A DNA stretch of 64,000 nt from Tractidigestivibacter sp050946515. Lineage in GTDB: Bacteria > Actinomycetota > Coriobacteriia > Coriobacteriales > Atopobiaceae. The DNA is taken from contig NZ_JBMNUX010000010.1 in assembly GCF_050946515.1 (NCBI RefSeq), forward strand, positions 23,588 to 87,587, given 5' to 3'. Positions 16,446 to 24,777 of this stretch are shown here, one piece after another; the first letter of the stretch is position 1, and every line of letters starts with the position of its first letter. Made by a program: the position numbers and the translations under genes. The notes beneath the pieces were generated by a model, which searched no databases, had not been told where the DNA came from, and was given only the letters and a program-made list of their open reading frames with translations.

Positions 16446-17212
16446 CAGCGTGCGTTCCTTTCTCCTTGTTGCGAGGACCCGTCGAGCCCGTCGCTAAGCA
16501 TCCTCTCGAGAAGCGCATACGCCTCTCGGTCAATCACGATCTTTCGCCCCTCCAGGCGAACCATGCCTTCCGCTTCGAGCGAGTCCAAAGAGCGGCTCAC
16601 CGTTTTGGCGCTGACGCCCACGCGCTCAGCGAGCTCGCGACGAGTGAAGGGCACGACAAATCGGTCGTCGGCTGCTCGGCTTGCGCCGTAGAGCCGGCAG
16701 AGCTCGAACGCCACGCGCCGGCGACCCTCCCAGCCAAGCAGCGAGCGCTCGTGGCTCGACTGGCCCGAGATGCGCTGGATAACCCAGCGAGAACGTGCGA
16801 GCAGAGCGTCCGGGTCTCCGGAGAGCCATTCGAGGTAGTCGGCATTCGAGGCGCGAATGAGCTCGGCGTCCGTCGCTGCGGTGAGCGAGCTGTGGTAGAA
16901 CGGGCTGGCCCCTATTGCCTCCATCTCGCCAAAGACGGTCGGCGCAGCGAATTCGTCAATCACATAGGTGCCGCCATCCAAAAACCCGCTCGTCGAGGCG
17001 ACAGTACCGCGGGTGAGCACATAGATAGACTCGGAGCGGTCGTGCTCTCGGACAAGCTGCTCGCCACGCTTGAGCCTGACAAGGCTGCAGCGGCTGAGAA
17101 GCGCGGCCGGTATGCGCCCTGCCCAAGGCTTGAGCCGGCGACGAGGCCCCTCGTCGAGAGTGTCAATGTATCCGAGAACGTCCATCTCTCTCCCGTGTCC
17201 GTTTTCGACCAT
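16445..17212 (-). CDS. CRP/FNR-family transcriptional regulator
   Basis: The product has an N-terminal cyclic-nucleotide-binding-like beta-barrel (GTVASTSGFLDGGTYVIDEF, FGEMEAIG), a dimerisation helix, and a C-terminal winged helix with FTRRELAERVGVSAKTVSR followed by LEAEGMVRLEGR. No FNR-like cluster of N-terminal cysteines is seen, so it is not an obvious Fe-S oxygen sensor. The start is uncertain: a GTG at 17248, ATG at 17212 and ATG at 17185 are in frame; the last has the best GGGAGAG. It is co-transcribed with yjjI and yjjW and is their likely regulator. Confidence 0.85.
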   Translation of the reverse strand: MVENGHGREMDVLGYIDTLDEGPRRRLKPWAGRIPAALLSRCSLVRLKRGEQLVREHDRSESIYVLTRGTVASTSGFLDGGTYVIDEFAAPTVFGEMEAIGASPFYHSSLTAATDAELIRASNADYLEWLSGDPDALLARSRWVIQRISGQSSHERSLLGWEGRRRVAFELCRLYGASRAADDRFVVPFTRRELAERVGVSAKTVSRSLDSLEAEGMVRLEGRKIVIDREAYALLERMLSDGLDGSSQQGERNAR

Positions 17213-17241
17213 ATGGTAGGCGGGAACGGGCGAGAGAAAAA

Positions 17242-17255
17242 AGGACACATGTCCT
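17242..17255. promoter_or_regulatory. Palindrome upstream of the CRP-family gene
   Basis: AGGACA-CA-TGTCCT is a perfect inverted repeat with a 2-bp centre. It lies 30-70 bp ahead of the likely internal starts of the regulator gene, a position suited to autoregulation. Function is inferred. Confidence 0.4.
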
Positions 17256-17346
17256 ATTCATTGATACGCCATGTCTTGTTTGTCGGTAAACGGCGAGCTA
17301 CAGACGGCGTGCGGTCAAGAGATTTCCCTTGTCTTGTTGCAAGGCG

Positions 17347-18459
17347 CTACCAGGCAAAGCCTCCCTCGAGCTTGCGCGCGCCTTCCATCAGCGCGCGCAC
17401 CCTCTGTGCGCTGAGGTCGGGATTGACGGTCTGGGCGCTCTCGGTGCTGATTGCGGCTGCGGCAAGCCCTGCGGCGCAAGTCCCCAGCCGCGTCTCTCCT
17501 TGCAGATAGGCCCACGTCACGGCTGCCATCATTGTGTCGCCCGCGCCGGTCGTCGAGACCACCTTCGCATCAATTATCGGCATGCGGAGCTCTCCCTCGC
17601 GGTCCGCGCAATAGAGCCCTCGCGCTCCAAGCGTCACAATCACGCGCGTAAGGCCCGTGTCGAGCATGCGCGAAGCGGCCTCGGAGAGGCTTGCGTCATC
17701 TACGATGGGCATGTCCGCAAGCACCTGCGCCTCAAGCAGGTTCGCCTTGACCGTATGGAAGTGTCCGAGAAGCCCCCTTAGCTTGCCCGCCTTCGTGGTG
17801 GCAACGGGGTCGCAAAAGAGGGGAACCTCTACGTTCTCCGCGATGAAGCGCAGGCTCTCCTCAGAGACATTCGCGTCGACGAAGCATGCCGCTGCATGCG
17901 AGATCAAGTCGAGCCGGCTCTCGAGTACGGCAGGGGTGAGGGCCCCAAGCATCTCCATGTCTGCAATGGCAAGGGACATGTCTCCCAGCTCGTCCATGAT
18001 GAACAGGCAGGTAGACGTGGGCGCTCCGGGCACGGTGATGGAATGGTTTACATCTATTCCCAGCTGCCGGCATTGCTCTGAGAGCTCCTTGGCTCGGACA
18101 TCGTCTCCGAATGCGGTTATGAGCTTGACGTCGCTTCCGAGCAGGGCGAGGTTATGCGCCACGTTTCGCGCCGTTCCTCCAGCAGAGACGTTTACCGTTC
18201 CGGGCAAGGTGTCATGCTGCGAGAGCGCGCGCGAGGGCTTGCCGGAAACGTCCATGTTCGTGCCGCCAATCACCACCACATAAGGCCTGTCGGCAAGCAC
18301 ATACTGCCTGCCGAGAATTGCTCCCTTTCGCGTGAGATTCGAGATGTGCACGGCGACCGACGATCGGGAGATGCCGGCCTTTTGCGCAATCTCCTGTTGG
18401 GATATTGACGGGTTCTGGCGAATCCATTCAAGAATTTGCCGCTCTCGTTCTGTGAGCAT
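17347..18459 (-). CDS. HTH-PfkB fusion, probable (pseudo)nucleoside kinase
   Basis: The 370-residue product joins an N-terminal winged helix-turn-helix (~1-55, with ISQQEIAQKAGISRSSVAVH) to a PfkB/ribokinase-fold kinase. The kinase part shows IGGTNMDVSGKP, SAGGTARNVAHNLALLG, and the catalytic anion-hole motif TTGAGDTMMAA with its Asp. GGTNxDxxG-type starts resemble pseudouridine kinases such as YeiC, and HTH-bearing relatives such as YeiI are known, so a nucleoside is the likely substrate; this is inference. GGAGGT precedes the ATG. It is divergent from deoB, and the shared intergenic region carries two inverted repeats that its own HTH could bind. Confidence 0.83.
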   Translation of the reverse strand: MLTERERQILEWIRQNPSISQQEIAQKAGISRSSVAVHISNLTRKGAILGRQYVLADRPYVVVIGGTNMDVSGKPSRALSQHDTLPGTVNVSAGGTARNVAHNLALLGSDVKLITAFGDDVRAKELSEQCRQLGIDVNHSITVPGAPTSTCLFIMDELGDMSLAIADMEMLGALTPAVLESRLDLISHAAACFVDANVSEESLRFIAENVEVPLFCDPVATTKAGKLRGLLGHFHTVKANLLEAQVLADMPIVDDASLSEAASRMLDTGLTRVIVTLGARGLYCADREGELRMPIIDAKVVSTTGAGDTMMAAVTWAYLQGETRLGTCAAGLAAAAISTESAQTVNPDLSAQRVRALMEGARKLEGGFAW

Positions 18460-18550
18460 GCCTGTCTACCTCCCGCTTTTCAGAGTCGCTCGCTCCCCAA
18501 GCACCCTATGGATGATTCTATTTCGGGGACTGCCCAGTAGAATAAATCAA

Positions 18551-18621
18551 TGTTTAGTATTTCTAAACAATTGCCGTTCATCGAATTGTACGTACCGATT
18601 GACCCCATTACGGCAATTGTT
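18551..18621. promoter_or_regulatory. Divergent operator region with two perfect inverted repeats
   Basis: TGTTTAG-TATTT-CTAAACA (18551-18569) is a 19-bp operator-like palindrome. AACAATTGCCGT (18566-18577) is repeated in inverse as ACGGCAATTGTT (18610-18621), a perfect 12-bp match across a 32-bp spacer. The region lies between the HTH-kinase gene and deoB. The widely spaced arms could support looping by a dimeric regulator. Confidence 0.6.
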
Positions 18622-18694
18622 CCCCCGCTGTCATGGATACTGTGCTCGAAGTTCAGAGATTCTGGGTCGCCGCTTGCGACCGAAGGGAGCCCAC

Positions 18695-19885
18695 ATGGGA
18701 AGGCGCGTTTTCTTGATCGTTCTCGACAGCTTCGGCATTGGGGCAGAGCCCGATGCCGCCGAGTGGGGAGACGAGGGCAGCAACACCCTCTGCGCCTGCG
18801 CCACCACGGGCGAGCTCCACGTTCCCAACATGGCCTCGCTTGGTCTTTTCAACATCGAGGGAGCGCTTGAGTCTCCCTATGACGTCTCTCTGGCGCCCGT
18901 TGACTCTCCCAAGGGCGCATTTGCGCGCTTGCAGGAGGCGTCTGCTGGCAAGGACACCACGGTTGGTCACTGGGAGATGGCCGGCGTCATCTCGCCGCAC
19001 CGATTCCCCACCTATCCCGACGGCTTCCCCGCCGAGGTGATTGACGAGTTCTCTCGCCAGACGGGTCGTGGCGTGCTCTGCAACAAGCCCTACTCGGGAA
19101 CGCAAGTAATCCAGGACTACGGCCGCGAGCACCTCAAGACCGGCGACCTCATCGTCTATACCTCCGCGGATTCCGTCTTCCAGATTGCCGCCCACGAGGA
19201 CATCGTGCCCCCCGAGAAGCTCTATGACTATTGCCGGATCGCTCGCCGCATCCTGACGGGCAAGCATGGAGTGGCACGCGTGATTGCTCGCCCGTTCACG
19301 GGGGAGTGGCCGCACTTTGTGCGCACCCCGCGCCGCCATGACTTCTCGCTCGAGCCCACCGGAAAGACGATGCTTGATGTGCTCTGCGAGCAGGGCAAAG
19401 ACGTCCTTTCCATCGGCAAGATCTATGACATCTTTGCCCATCGCGGCATGACCGACCACGTGTTTACCTCGGGCAACGCCGAGGGCATCGAGCGCACCGT
19501 CGAGGCAACGAGCCGCGACTTCGAGGGGCTGTGCTTCACCAACCTCGTTGACTTCGACATGGTCTATGGCCACAGAAACGACGCCGTGGGATACGCTCGC
19601 GCGCTCAGCTACTTCGACGAGAACCTCCCCCGCATCATGGACGGGCTCCGCGAGGATGACTTGCTTATGATCTGCGCCGATCACGGCTGCGACCCCGTTA
19701 CCCCCTCCACCGACCACTCTCGCGAGTACGTTCCTTGGCTGGTGGCTGGTCCTCGGGTGCGTGCCGGCGTCAACCTGGGCACTCGTCCCACCTTTGCCGA
19801 CGTCTCGGCAACGGTGCTTGATTACCTTGGAGCGCCCGCGCTGGGCGTTGGAACTTCTCACGTCAGAGAGATTCTGGAGGCTTAG
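18695..19885 (+). CDS. deoB: Phosphopentomutase
   Basis: This Mn-dependent enzyme interconverts (deoxy)ribose-1-phosphate and -5-phosphate, linking nucleoside phosphorolysis to deoC. It has 396 residues from the ATG at 18695, preceded by GAAGGGAG; the longer open frame upstream runs through the operator region and is rejected. Alkaline-phosphatase-superfamily motifs are visible: the metal-binding VLDSFGIGAEPD at the N-terminus, the phosphothreonine region GKDTTVGHWEM, and CADHGCDP with STDHSREYVPWL near the C-terminus. deoD starts 3 bp downstream, so the two are co-transcribed. Confidence 0.96.
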   Translation: MGRRVFLIVLDSFGIGAEPDAAEWGDEGSNTLCACATTGELHVPNMASLGLFNIEGALESPYDVSLAPVDSPKGAFARLQEASAGKDTTVGHWEMAGVISPHRFPTYPDGFPAEVIDEFSRQTGRGVLCNKPYSGTQVIQDYGREHLKTGDLIVYTSADSVFQIAAHEDIVPPEKLYDYCRIARRILTGKHGVARVIARPFTGEWPHFVRTPRRHDFSLEPTGKTMLDVLCEQGKDVLSIGKIYDIFAHRGMTDHVFTSGNAEGIERTVEATSRDFEGLCFTNLVDFDMVYGHRNDAVGYARALSYFDENLPRIMDGLREDDLLMICADHGCDPVTPSTDHSREYVPWLVAGPRVRAGVNLGTRPTFADVSATVLDYLGAPALGVGTSHVREILEA

Positions 19886-19888
19886 GAA

Positions 19889-20611
19889 ATGTCAGTACCA
19901 ACCCCACACAACGAAGCTATTGAGGGCCAGATTGCGCCGTTCGTGCTGATGCCCGGCGATCCCCTGCGCGCGAAGAAGCTTGCCGAGACGTACCTGACTG
20001 ACGTCAAGCGCTTCAATGCAGTGCGCAACATGTTTGGCTATACGGGCACCTACCAGGGGCACGTCATGTCTGTGATGGGCTCGGGCATGGGCATGCCTTC
20101 CATCGGCATCTACTCCTACGAGCTCTTCAACTTCTATGGAGTGGAGTCAATCGTGCGCATTGGCACGGCTGGGGCCCTTTCGGAGCGCGCTAGGCTGCGC
20201 GACCTCGTGCTTGCTCAGGGCGCCTGCACCGACTCCAACTATGCGAACCAGTTCAACGCGCCGGGCACGCTGGCGCCAATCGCCGACTTCGGCCTTCTCC
20301 GCGGCGCCGCAGAGCAGGCCGAGCGCTTGGGATACCCCGTGCAGGTTGGCAACGTCGTCTCGTCCGATGCCTTCTACAATGATGACGAGACGGTCAATGG
20401 GCGCTGGGCCCGCATGGGCGCGCTGGCCGTTGAGATGGAGTCTGCGGCCCTGTATCTTAACGCTATGCGCGCAGGCAAACGTGCGCTTACGATTCTGACG
20501 ATTACCGACCAGCTTGTAACCGACGAGCACCTCTCGTCGGAAGAGCGCCAGGAGGGCCTCGTTCGCATGATGGAGGTGGCGCTCGGCCTTGCCGTCTCTC
20601 AGGACGCGTAA
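19889..20611 (+). CDS. deoD: Purine-nucleoside phosphorylase, DeoD type
   Basis: This enzyme phosphorolyses purine (deoxy)nucleosides to free base and pentose-1-phosphate, which deoB then uses. It has 240 residues, the size of the hexameric DeoD class. Motifs include MPGDPLRAKKLAETYL, GSGMGMPSIGIYSYEL, RIGTAGAL, VSSDAFYN and VEMESAALYLNA, the last carrying the ribose-binding Met-Glu. TTAGGAAATG at the junction with deoB gives coupled translation. A possible hairpin (CAACAGG at 20615-20621 with CCTGTTG at 20641-20647) lies downstream, but it has no T-tract. Confidence 0.96.
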   Translation: MSVPTPHNEAIEGQIAPFVLMPGDPLRAKKLAETYLTDVKRFNAVRNMFGYTGTYQGHVMSVMGSGMGMPSIGIYSYELFNFYGVESIVRIGTAGALSERARLRDLVLAQGACTDSNYANQFNAPGTLAPIADFGLLRGAAEQAERLGYPVQVGNVVSSDAFYNDDETVNGRWARMGALAVEMESAALYLNAMRAGKRALTILTITDQLVTDEHLSSEERQEGLVRMMEVALGLAVSQDA

Positions 20612-20719
20612 GGGCAACAGGCAACATGGGGCTGGAGACCCCTGTTGATAGAACGTACGGAAGAGCAATGGATTGGCGTGCTCCGTCCAGAGGGGGCGGG
20701 CAAACGAAAGGGGAACAAA

Positions 20720-21811
20720 ATGCCAGATCAGAGCAGTCTCTCTCGTCGCGGCTTTCTGAGGGGTGTCGCGGGGGCGTGCGCGCTCGGTGCGGCGGGCACC
20801 CTCGTCGGCTGCGGAGGATCGTCCTCGGACGAGTCCACCGACAGCTCGGACAGCTCGGACAGCTCCACGGCTAGCTACAAGGTCGAGATGGTCACCGATA
20901 CCGGCGGCGTCAACGACCAGTCGTTCAACCAGCTCTCTTGGGCAGGTCTGCAGCAGCTTCAGGAAGAGGAGGGCTGGGAGGTCAGCTACCTCGAGTCTTC
21001 GCAGGAGTCTGACTACGCCACCAACCTCGACAAGGCTGTCGACGATGGCTCTGACCTCGTCTGGGGCATCGGCTTTGCCATGGCCGACGCCGTGGGCAAC
21101 GCCGCAAAGGTGAACCCCGACGTCCAGTTCGCCATCGTGGACAACGCCAACCCCACCGGCGCGTCCAACATCACGGGCCTCACGTTCCGCGCGCAGGAGT
21201 CCTCCTTCCTCGTCGGCTACATTGCGGCATGCGTGACCTCCTCTGGCACGGTTGGCCACGTCCTTGGCATCGAGAGCGACGCGCTGCGCCTGTTCGAGTT
21301 TGGCTACAAGGCCGGCGTCGCCTACGCCAATAGCGTCAAGGGCACCAACGTCCAGGTCCTCACCCAGTACGCCGAGAGCTTCAGCGACTCGGCTCTGGGC
21401 AGCTCCATCACGCAGAGCATGATCTCCGAGGGCGCCGACATCGTCTTCCACTCTGCTGGCGGCACCGGCGTCGGCGTGATCAACGCCTGCAAGGACGCTG
21501 GCATCTATGCCATCGGCGTCGACATGGACCAGTCCTACCTTGCCGAGGGCACCGTGCTCACCTCCGCCCTCAAGAAGGTCGACGTGGCCATCGTCGATGT
21601 CTCCAAGCGCCTGCTTTCCGGCGAGCTCGAGGGCGGCTCCGACATCGAGCTTGGTCTGAGCGAGGACGCCGTGGGCATCCCCGAGGACTACTCAATCATG
21701 GGCGAGGACGTCTACAACGAGGCCATGGAGGTTGCTGACCAGATCAAGGATGGCACCATCGACGTTCCTGGCACTCAGGACGAGTACGACACCTACGTCG
21801 CGAGCCTCTAG
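20720..21811 (+). CDS. BMP-family nucleoside-binding lipoprotein with Tat signal
   Basis: This is the extracytoplasmic substrate-binding protein of a nucleoside ABC importer (Bmp/PnrA-like). It has 363 residues from the ATG at 20720, preceded by AAAGGGG. The N-terminus SLSRRGFLRG is a twin-arginine motif, followed by a hydrophobic stretch and a lipobox ending LVGC. The protein therefore appears to be exported folded and lipid-anchored. A Ser/Asp-rich linker leads to the BMP domain (VTDTGGVNDQSFNQLSW, AGGTGVGVINACKDAG). The ATPase and permease genes follow after a terminator-like hairpin, which probably lets this gene be made in excess. Confidence 0.93.
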   Translation: MPDQSSLSRRGFLRGVAGACALGAAGTLVGCGGSSSDESTDSSDSSDSSTASYKVEMVTDTGGVNDQSFNQLSWAGLQQLQEEEGWEVSYLESSQESDYATNLDKAVDDGSDLVWGIGFAMADAVGNAAKVNPDVQFAIVDNANPTGASNITGLTFRAQESSFLVGYIAACVTSSGTVGHVLGIESDALRLFEFGYKAGVAYANSVKGTNVQVLTQYAESFSDSALGSSITQSMISEGADIVFHSAGGTGVGVINACKDAGIYAIGVDMDQSYLAEGTVLTSALKKVDVAIVDVSKRLLSGELEGGSDIELGLSEDAVGIPEDYSIMGEDVYNEAMEVADQIKDGTIDVPGTQDEYDTYVASL

Positions 21812-21822
21812 TTTTGCTTGTC

Positions 21823-21868
21823 GAGGGGACGTCTGGCATGCAGCGGGGCGTCCCCTCTCTTTTTATTT
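21823..21868 (+). terminator. Terminator or attenuator between binding protein and ABC ATPase genes
   Basis: GAGGGGACG and CGTCCCCTC form a 9-bp stem followed by TCTTTTTATTT. Its position inside the transporter operon suggests partial termination that favours the binding protein. Confidence 0.85.
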
Positions 21869-21922
21869 CTGCCACGGCGGGAAGGGGCGGTCCCTCTCGC
21901 CCACAACTAAGGAGGTGGGTAT

Positions 21923-23452
21923 ATGGAGGTCAGTCCCGACTACGCCGTGCAGATGCATGGCATCACGAAGACGTTCGGCTCGTTCCGCGCGCTCGACGGC
22001 GTTGACCTCGATGTTCGCAAGCAGACGGTCCATGCAATCCTCGGTGAGAACGGCGCGGGCAAGAGCACGCTGATGAACGTGCTCTACGGTTTGTATCAGG
22101 CGGACGAGGGCGAAGTGTACCTTGGCGGCGAGAAGGTCAAGATGTCCAGCCCGCTTGACGCCATCGCCCATGGCGTCGGCATGGTCCACCAGCACTTCAT
22201 GCTGGTTGAGAACTTCACGGTCACCGAGAACATCATCTTGGGAAACGAGGTCTGCGGAGCGGCTGGCGTGCTCGATATGCCACGCGCCAAGAAAGAGGTC
22301 GAGAAGATCGTCGAGGAGTATGGCTTCGACGTCGACCCTGATGCGAAGATCGAGGACATTACCGTTGGCATGCAGCAGCGCGTCGAGATTCTGAAGGCGC
22401 TGTACCGCGGCGCGGACACGCTGATTCTCGACGAGCCCACCGCTGTCCTTACCCCGCAGGAGATTGAGCAGCTCATCAATATCATGCATGCGCTGGTGGC
22501 CAAGGGCAAGACGATCATCATCATTACGCACAAGCTGCATGAGATTATGGAGTCCGCCGACGTCTGCACCATCATCAGGCGCGGAAAGTATATGGGAACC
22601 GTGAACGTCTCCGAGACCACTGAGGAGGAGCTTGCCTCCAAGATGGTCGGCCGTCACGTGAACCTTACCGTCGAGAAGTCCCCTGCAAAGCCCGGCGAGA
22701 CCGTGCTGTCCGTGAAGGACCTGCACGTGAAGGACCGTCGTGGCATCGAGCAGGTCCGTGGGCTCAACCTTGACGTCAGGGCTGGCGAGATCGTCGGCAT
22801 TGCCGGCATCGAGGGCAACGGTCAGGACGAGTTCGTTGACGCGCTCGATGGCCTTGTCAAGGTCGAGTCTGGAACAATCAGCGTGCGGGGAAACAACATC
22901 GAGAACACCACGCCTAGAAACGTCCTCGACCACAAGGTCGCGACGATTCCCGCCGACCGTCAGCGTCTGGGTCTCGTGCTTCCCTTCACGGTGGCGGAGA
23001 ACTCGGTTCTCGAGCGCCATGGTGAGGAGACCTTTGGAAAGGGCGTCACGCTCGACGCCGCTAAGGTCCGCGACTTCGCCAACGGTCTGATTGAGGAATA
23101 CGACATCCGTCCCGCTGACTGCGTGGACAGTCCCGCGGGTGGCCTTTCTGGCGGAAACCAGCAGAAGGTCATCATCGCTCGCGAGGTCTCGAGCCAGCCG
23201 GATCTGCTCGTGGCCGTCCAGCCCACCCGAGGGCTCGACGTTGGCGCCATCGAGTTCGTACACAAGGCGCTTATCCGCGAGCGCGACCGCGGTGCCGCCA
23301 TCTTGCTCATCTCTCTTGAGCTCGACGAGGTCATGGACGTGGCTGACACCATCAAGGTCATCCATCACGGCCAGATTGTCGGAAGCTTCGAGCAGGGGAC
23401 AGTGAGCGAGGAGAAGATTGGTCTTCTTATGGCTGGAGGTGGCGAGCAGTGA
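21923..23452 (+). CDS. Nucleoside ABC transporter, duplicated ATP-binding protein
   Basis: This 509-residue cytoplasmic protein has two fused ABC domains, as in the ribose/nucleoside importer class. Domain 1 has Walker A GENGAGKST, the signature-like VGMQQRVEILKAL and Walker B TLILDEPT. Domain 2 has the degenerate P-loop GIEGNGQDEF and signature LSGGNQQKVIIARE with a VAVQPTRGLD segment, so one of the two sites is probably weakened, as is usual in this family. The start follows AAGGAGGT. The first permease starts inside its stop codon (GTGA overlap). Confidence 0.94.
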   Translation: MEVSPDYAVQMHGITKTFGSFRALDGVDLDVRKQTVHAILGENGAGKSTLMNVLYGLYQADEGEVYLGGEKVKMSSPLDAIAHGVGMVHQHFMLVENFTVTENIILGNEVCGAAGVLDMPRAKKEVEKIVEEYGFDVDPDAKIEDITVGMQQRVEILKALYRGADTLILDEPTAVLTPQEIEQLINIMHALVAKGKTIIIITHKLHEIMESADVCTIIRRGKYMGTVNVSETTEEELASKMVGRHVNLTVEKSPAKPGETVLSVKDLHVKDRRGIEQVRGLNLDVRAGEIVGIAGIEGNGQDEFVDALDGLVKVESGTISVRGNNIENTTPRNVLDHKVATIPADRQRLGLVLPFTVAENSVLERHGEETFGKGVTLDAAKVRDFANGLIEEYDIRPADCVDSPAGGLSGGNQQKVIIAREVSSQPDLLVAVQPTRGLDVGAIEFVHKALIRERDRGAAILLISLELDEVMDVADTIKVIHHGQIVGSFEQGTVSEEKIGLLMAGGGEQ

Positions 23453-24777
23453 ATGGCAGCAGTACCTTGGTCAAAGTGCTAAAGAAGCCCATTACCTCGG
23501 CAATCATCGCTATTCTCATCGGCTTTTTGATCGCGGCGATCGTTCTGGCGAGCGCTGGATACGACCCCGGCGCCTCGTTTTCAGCCCTTTTCTATGGAAT
23601 GGTCGGGCGTCCGCGCTATATTGCAAACGTCGTAATCAAGGCAACTCCGCTTCTGTTCTGCGGCATTGCCGTCGCCTTCGCGTTCAAGGTTGGCCTGTTT
23701 AACATCGGCGCCGAGGGCCAGTACATCTTGGGCACCGTCGTGGCCACGGTGGTGGGCATCACGGTTAACCTGCCCGCTCCGCTCGAGATTCTCTTGGTCG
23801 TGGGCTCTGGCATGATCGCCGGTGCCCTTTCGGGAGCCCTCATTGGCTGGCTCAAGGCCAAGTTTGGCATCCACGAGGTCATCACCAGCATCATGTTTAA
23901 CTGGATCAGCCTCTATCTTTGCAACTACGTCGTCTCGCTCGACGCCTTCCATGAGCCCAACACGACAGGCACCTATTCGATCAATGAATCTGGATACACG
24001 ATGGTCCTGCCGCAGTGGAAGTTCTCCGACGAGGGCCTGGCCGCAATGGAGAACATGCCAATCCTACGCGACGTCCTTCTGAAGACCGACCTCAACTTTG
24101 GCATCGTTGTCGCCATCGTGTGCGCAATTCTCATCAGCTGGCTCCTCAAGCGCACCAAGATGGGCTACGAGATGCGTGCCTGCGGTCTCAACAAGGATGC
24201 TGCGCGCTTTGCAGGCATCAACGTCGAGCGCAACATCGTGCTGTGCATGCTGATCTCGGGCGCGCTGTGCGGCCTGGGCGGCGCCCTCACCATCACGGGC
24301 ACCTCGCCCCATGGCATCTCGACGCTCGCAGCATTCGAGAACAACGGCTTCAACGGACTCTCTGTGGCCTTTATCGCCGGCTGCTCGTCGATTGGCTGCA
24401 TCCCTGCGTCGCTTCTGTTCGCAGGCCTTATCTACGGCGGCCAGACGGTTCAGCAGACGCTGGGCGCCCCCTCAGAGATCATCGACATCATGATTGGCTC
24501 CATCGTGTTCTGCATGGCACTGGGCGGCGTGGTTCCTATGCTCGCCGAGCGCATTGAGCACAAGCGCGAGCAGCGCGCCGAGCAGGCTGCAAAGCTTGCC
24601 GCGCAGGCGACCGGCGGAGCTGGAACTGCGGCAACCATCAGCGCTCCCGAGGGCGAGACGGCATCTGAGCCCGTCGACAAGGGAAGCGCCAGCGGAAAGG
24701 CGGCTGGGCCAGAAGGCGATGAAGGCGGCCCTGAGGGGCCAAACAATACGAAGGGAGCTGATGACGATGCTCAGTAG
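23449..24777 (+). CDS. Nucleoside ABC transporter permease (first)
   Basis: This is an integral membrane permease of the branched-chain amino acid/ribose type, with about eight to ten hydrophobic segments. Examples are ILIGFLIAAIVLASAGY at the N-terminus and LCMLISGALCGLGGALTITG. It starts at a GTG overlapping the ATPase stop. It has 442 residues, longer than usual because of a ~75-residue hydrophilic tail rich in Ala, Glu, Gly and Pro (from about residue 368), which has no recognised domain. The second permease gene begins inside this tail's coding sequence. Confidence 0.92.
   Translation: MNGSSTLVKVLKKPITSAIIAILIGFLIAAIVLASAGYDPGASFSALFYGMVGRPRYIANVVIKATPLLFCGIAVAFAFKVGLFNIGAEGQYILGTVVATVVGITVNLPAPLEILLVVGSGMIAGALSGALIGWLKAKFGIHEVITSIMFNWISLYLCNYVVSLDAFHEPNTTGTYSINESGYTMVLPQWKFSDEGLAAMENMPILRDVLLKTDLNFGIVVAIVCAILISWLLKRTKMGYEMRACGLNKDAARFAGINVERNIVLCMLISGALCGLGGALTITGTSPHGISTLAAFENNGFNGLSVAFIAGCSSIGCIPASLLFAGLIYGGQTVQQTLGAPSEIIDIMIGSIVFCMALGGVVPMLAERIEHKREQRAEQAAKLAAQATGGAGTAATISAPEGETASEPVDKGSASGKAAGPEGDEGGPEGPNNTKGADDDAQ

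Noticed and set aside
14958..16691. Long antisense open frame across yjjI
   Set aside because: It lies opposite a clear glycyl-radical enzyme gene; its His/Val/Ala/Gly-rich product has no family pattern. Such frames are common in GC-rich DNA, and the same holds for antisense frames opposite deoB, pdp, the Sau3AI-like gene and the FAD reductase.
20612..20719. Purine or other riboswitch before the nucleoside-binding lipoprotein
   Set aside because: The 108-bp spacer can form a simple hairpin but shows no riboswitch consensus I recognise.
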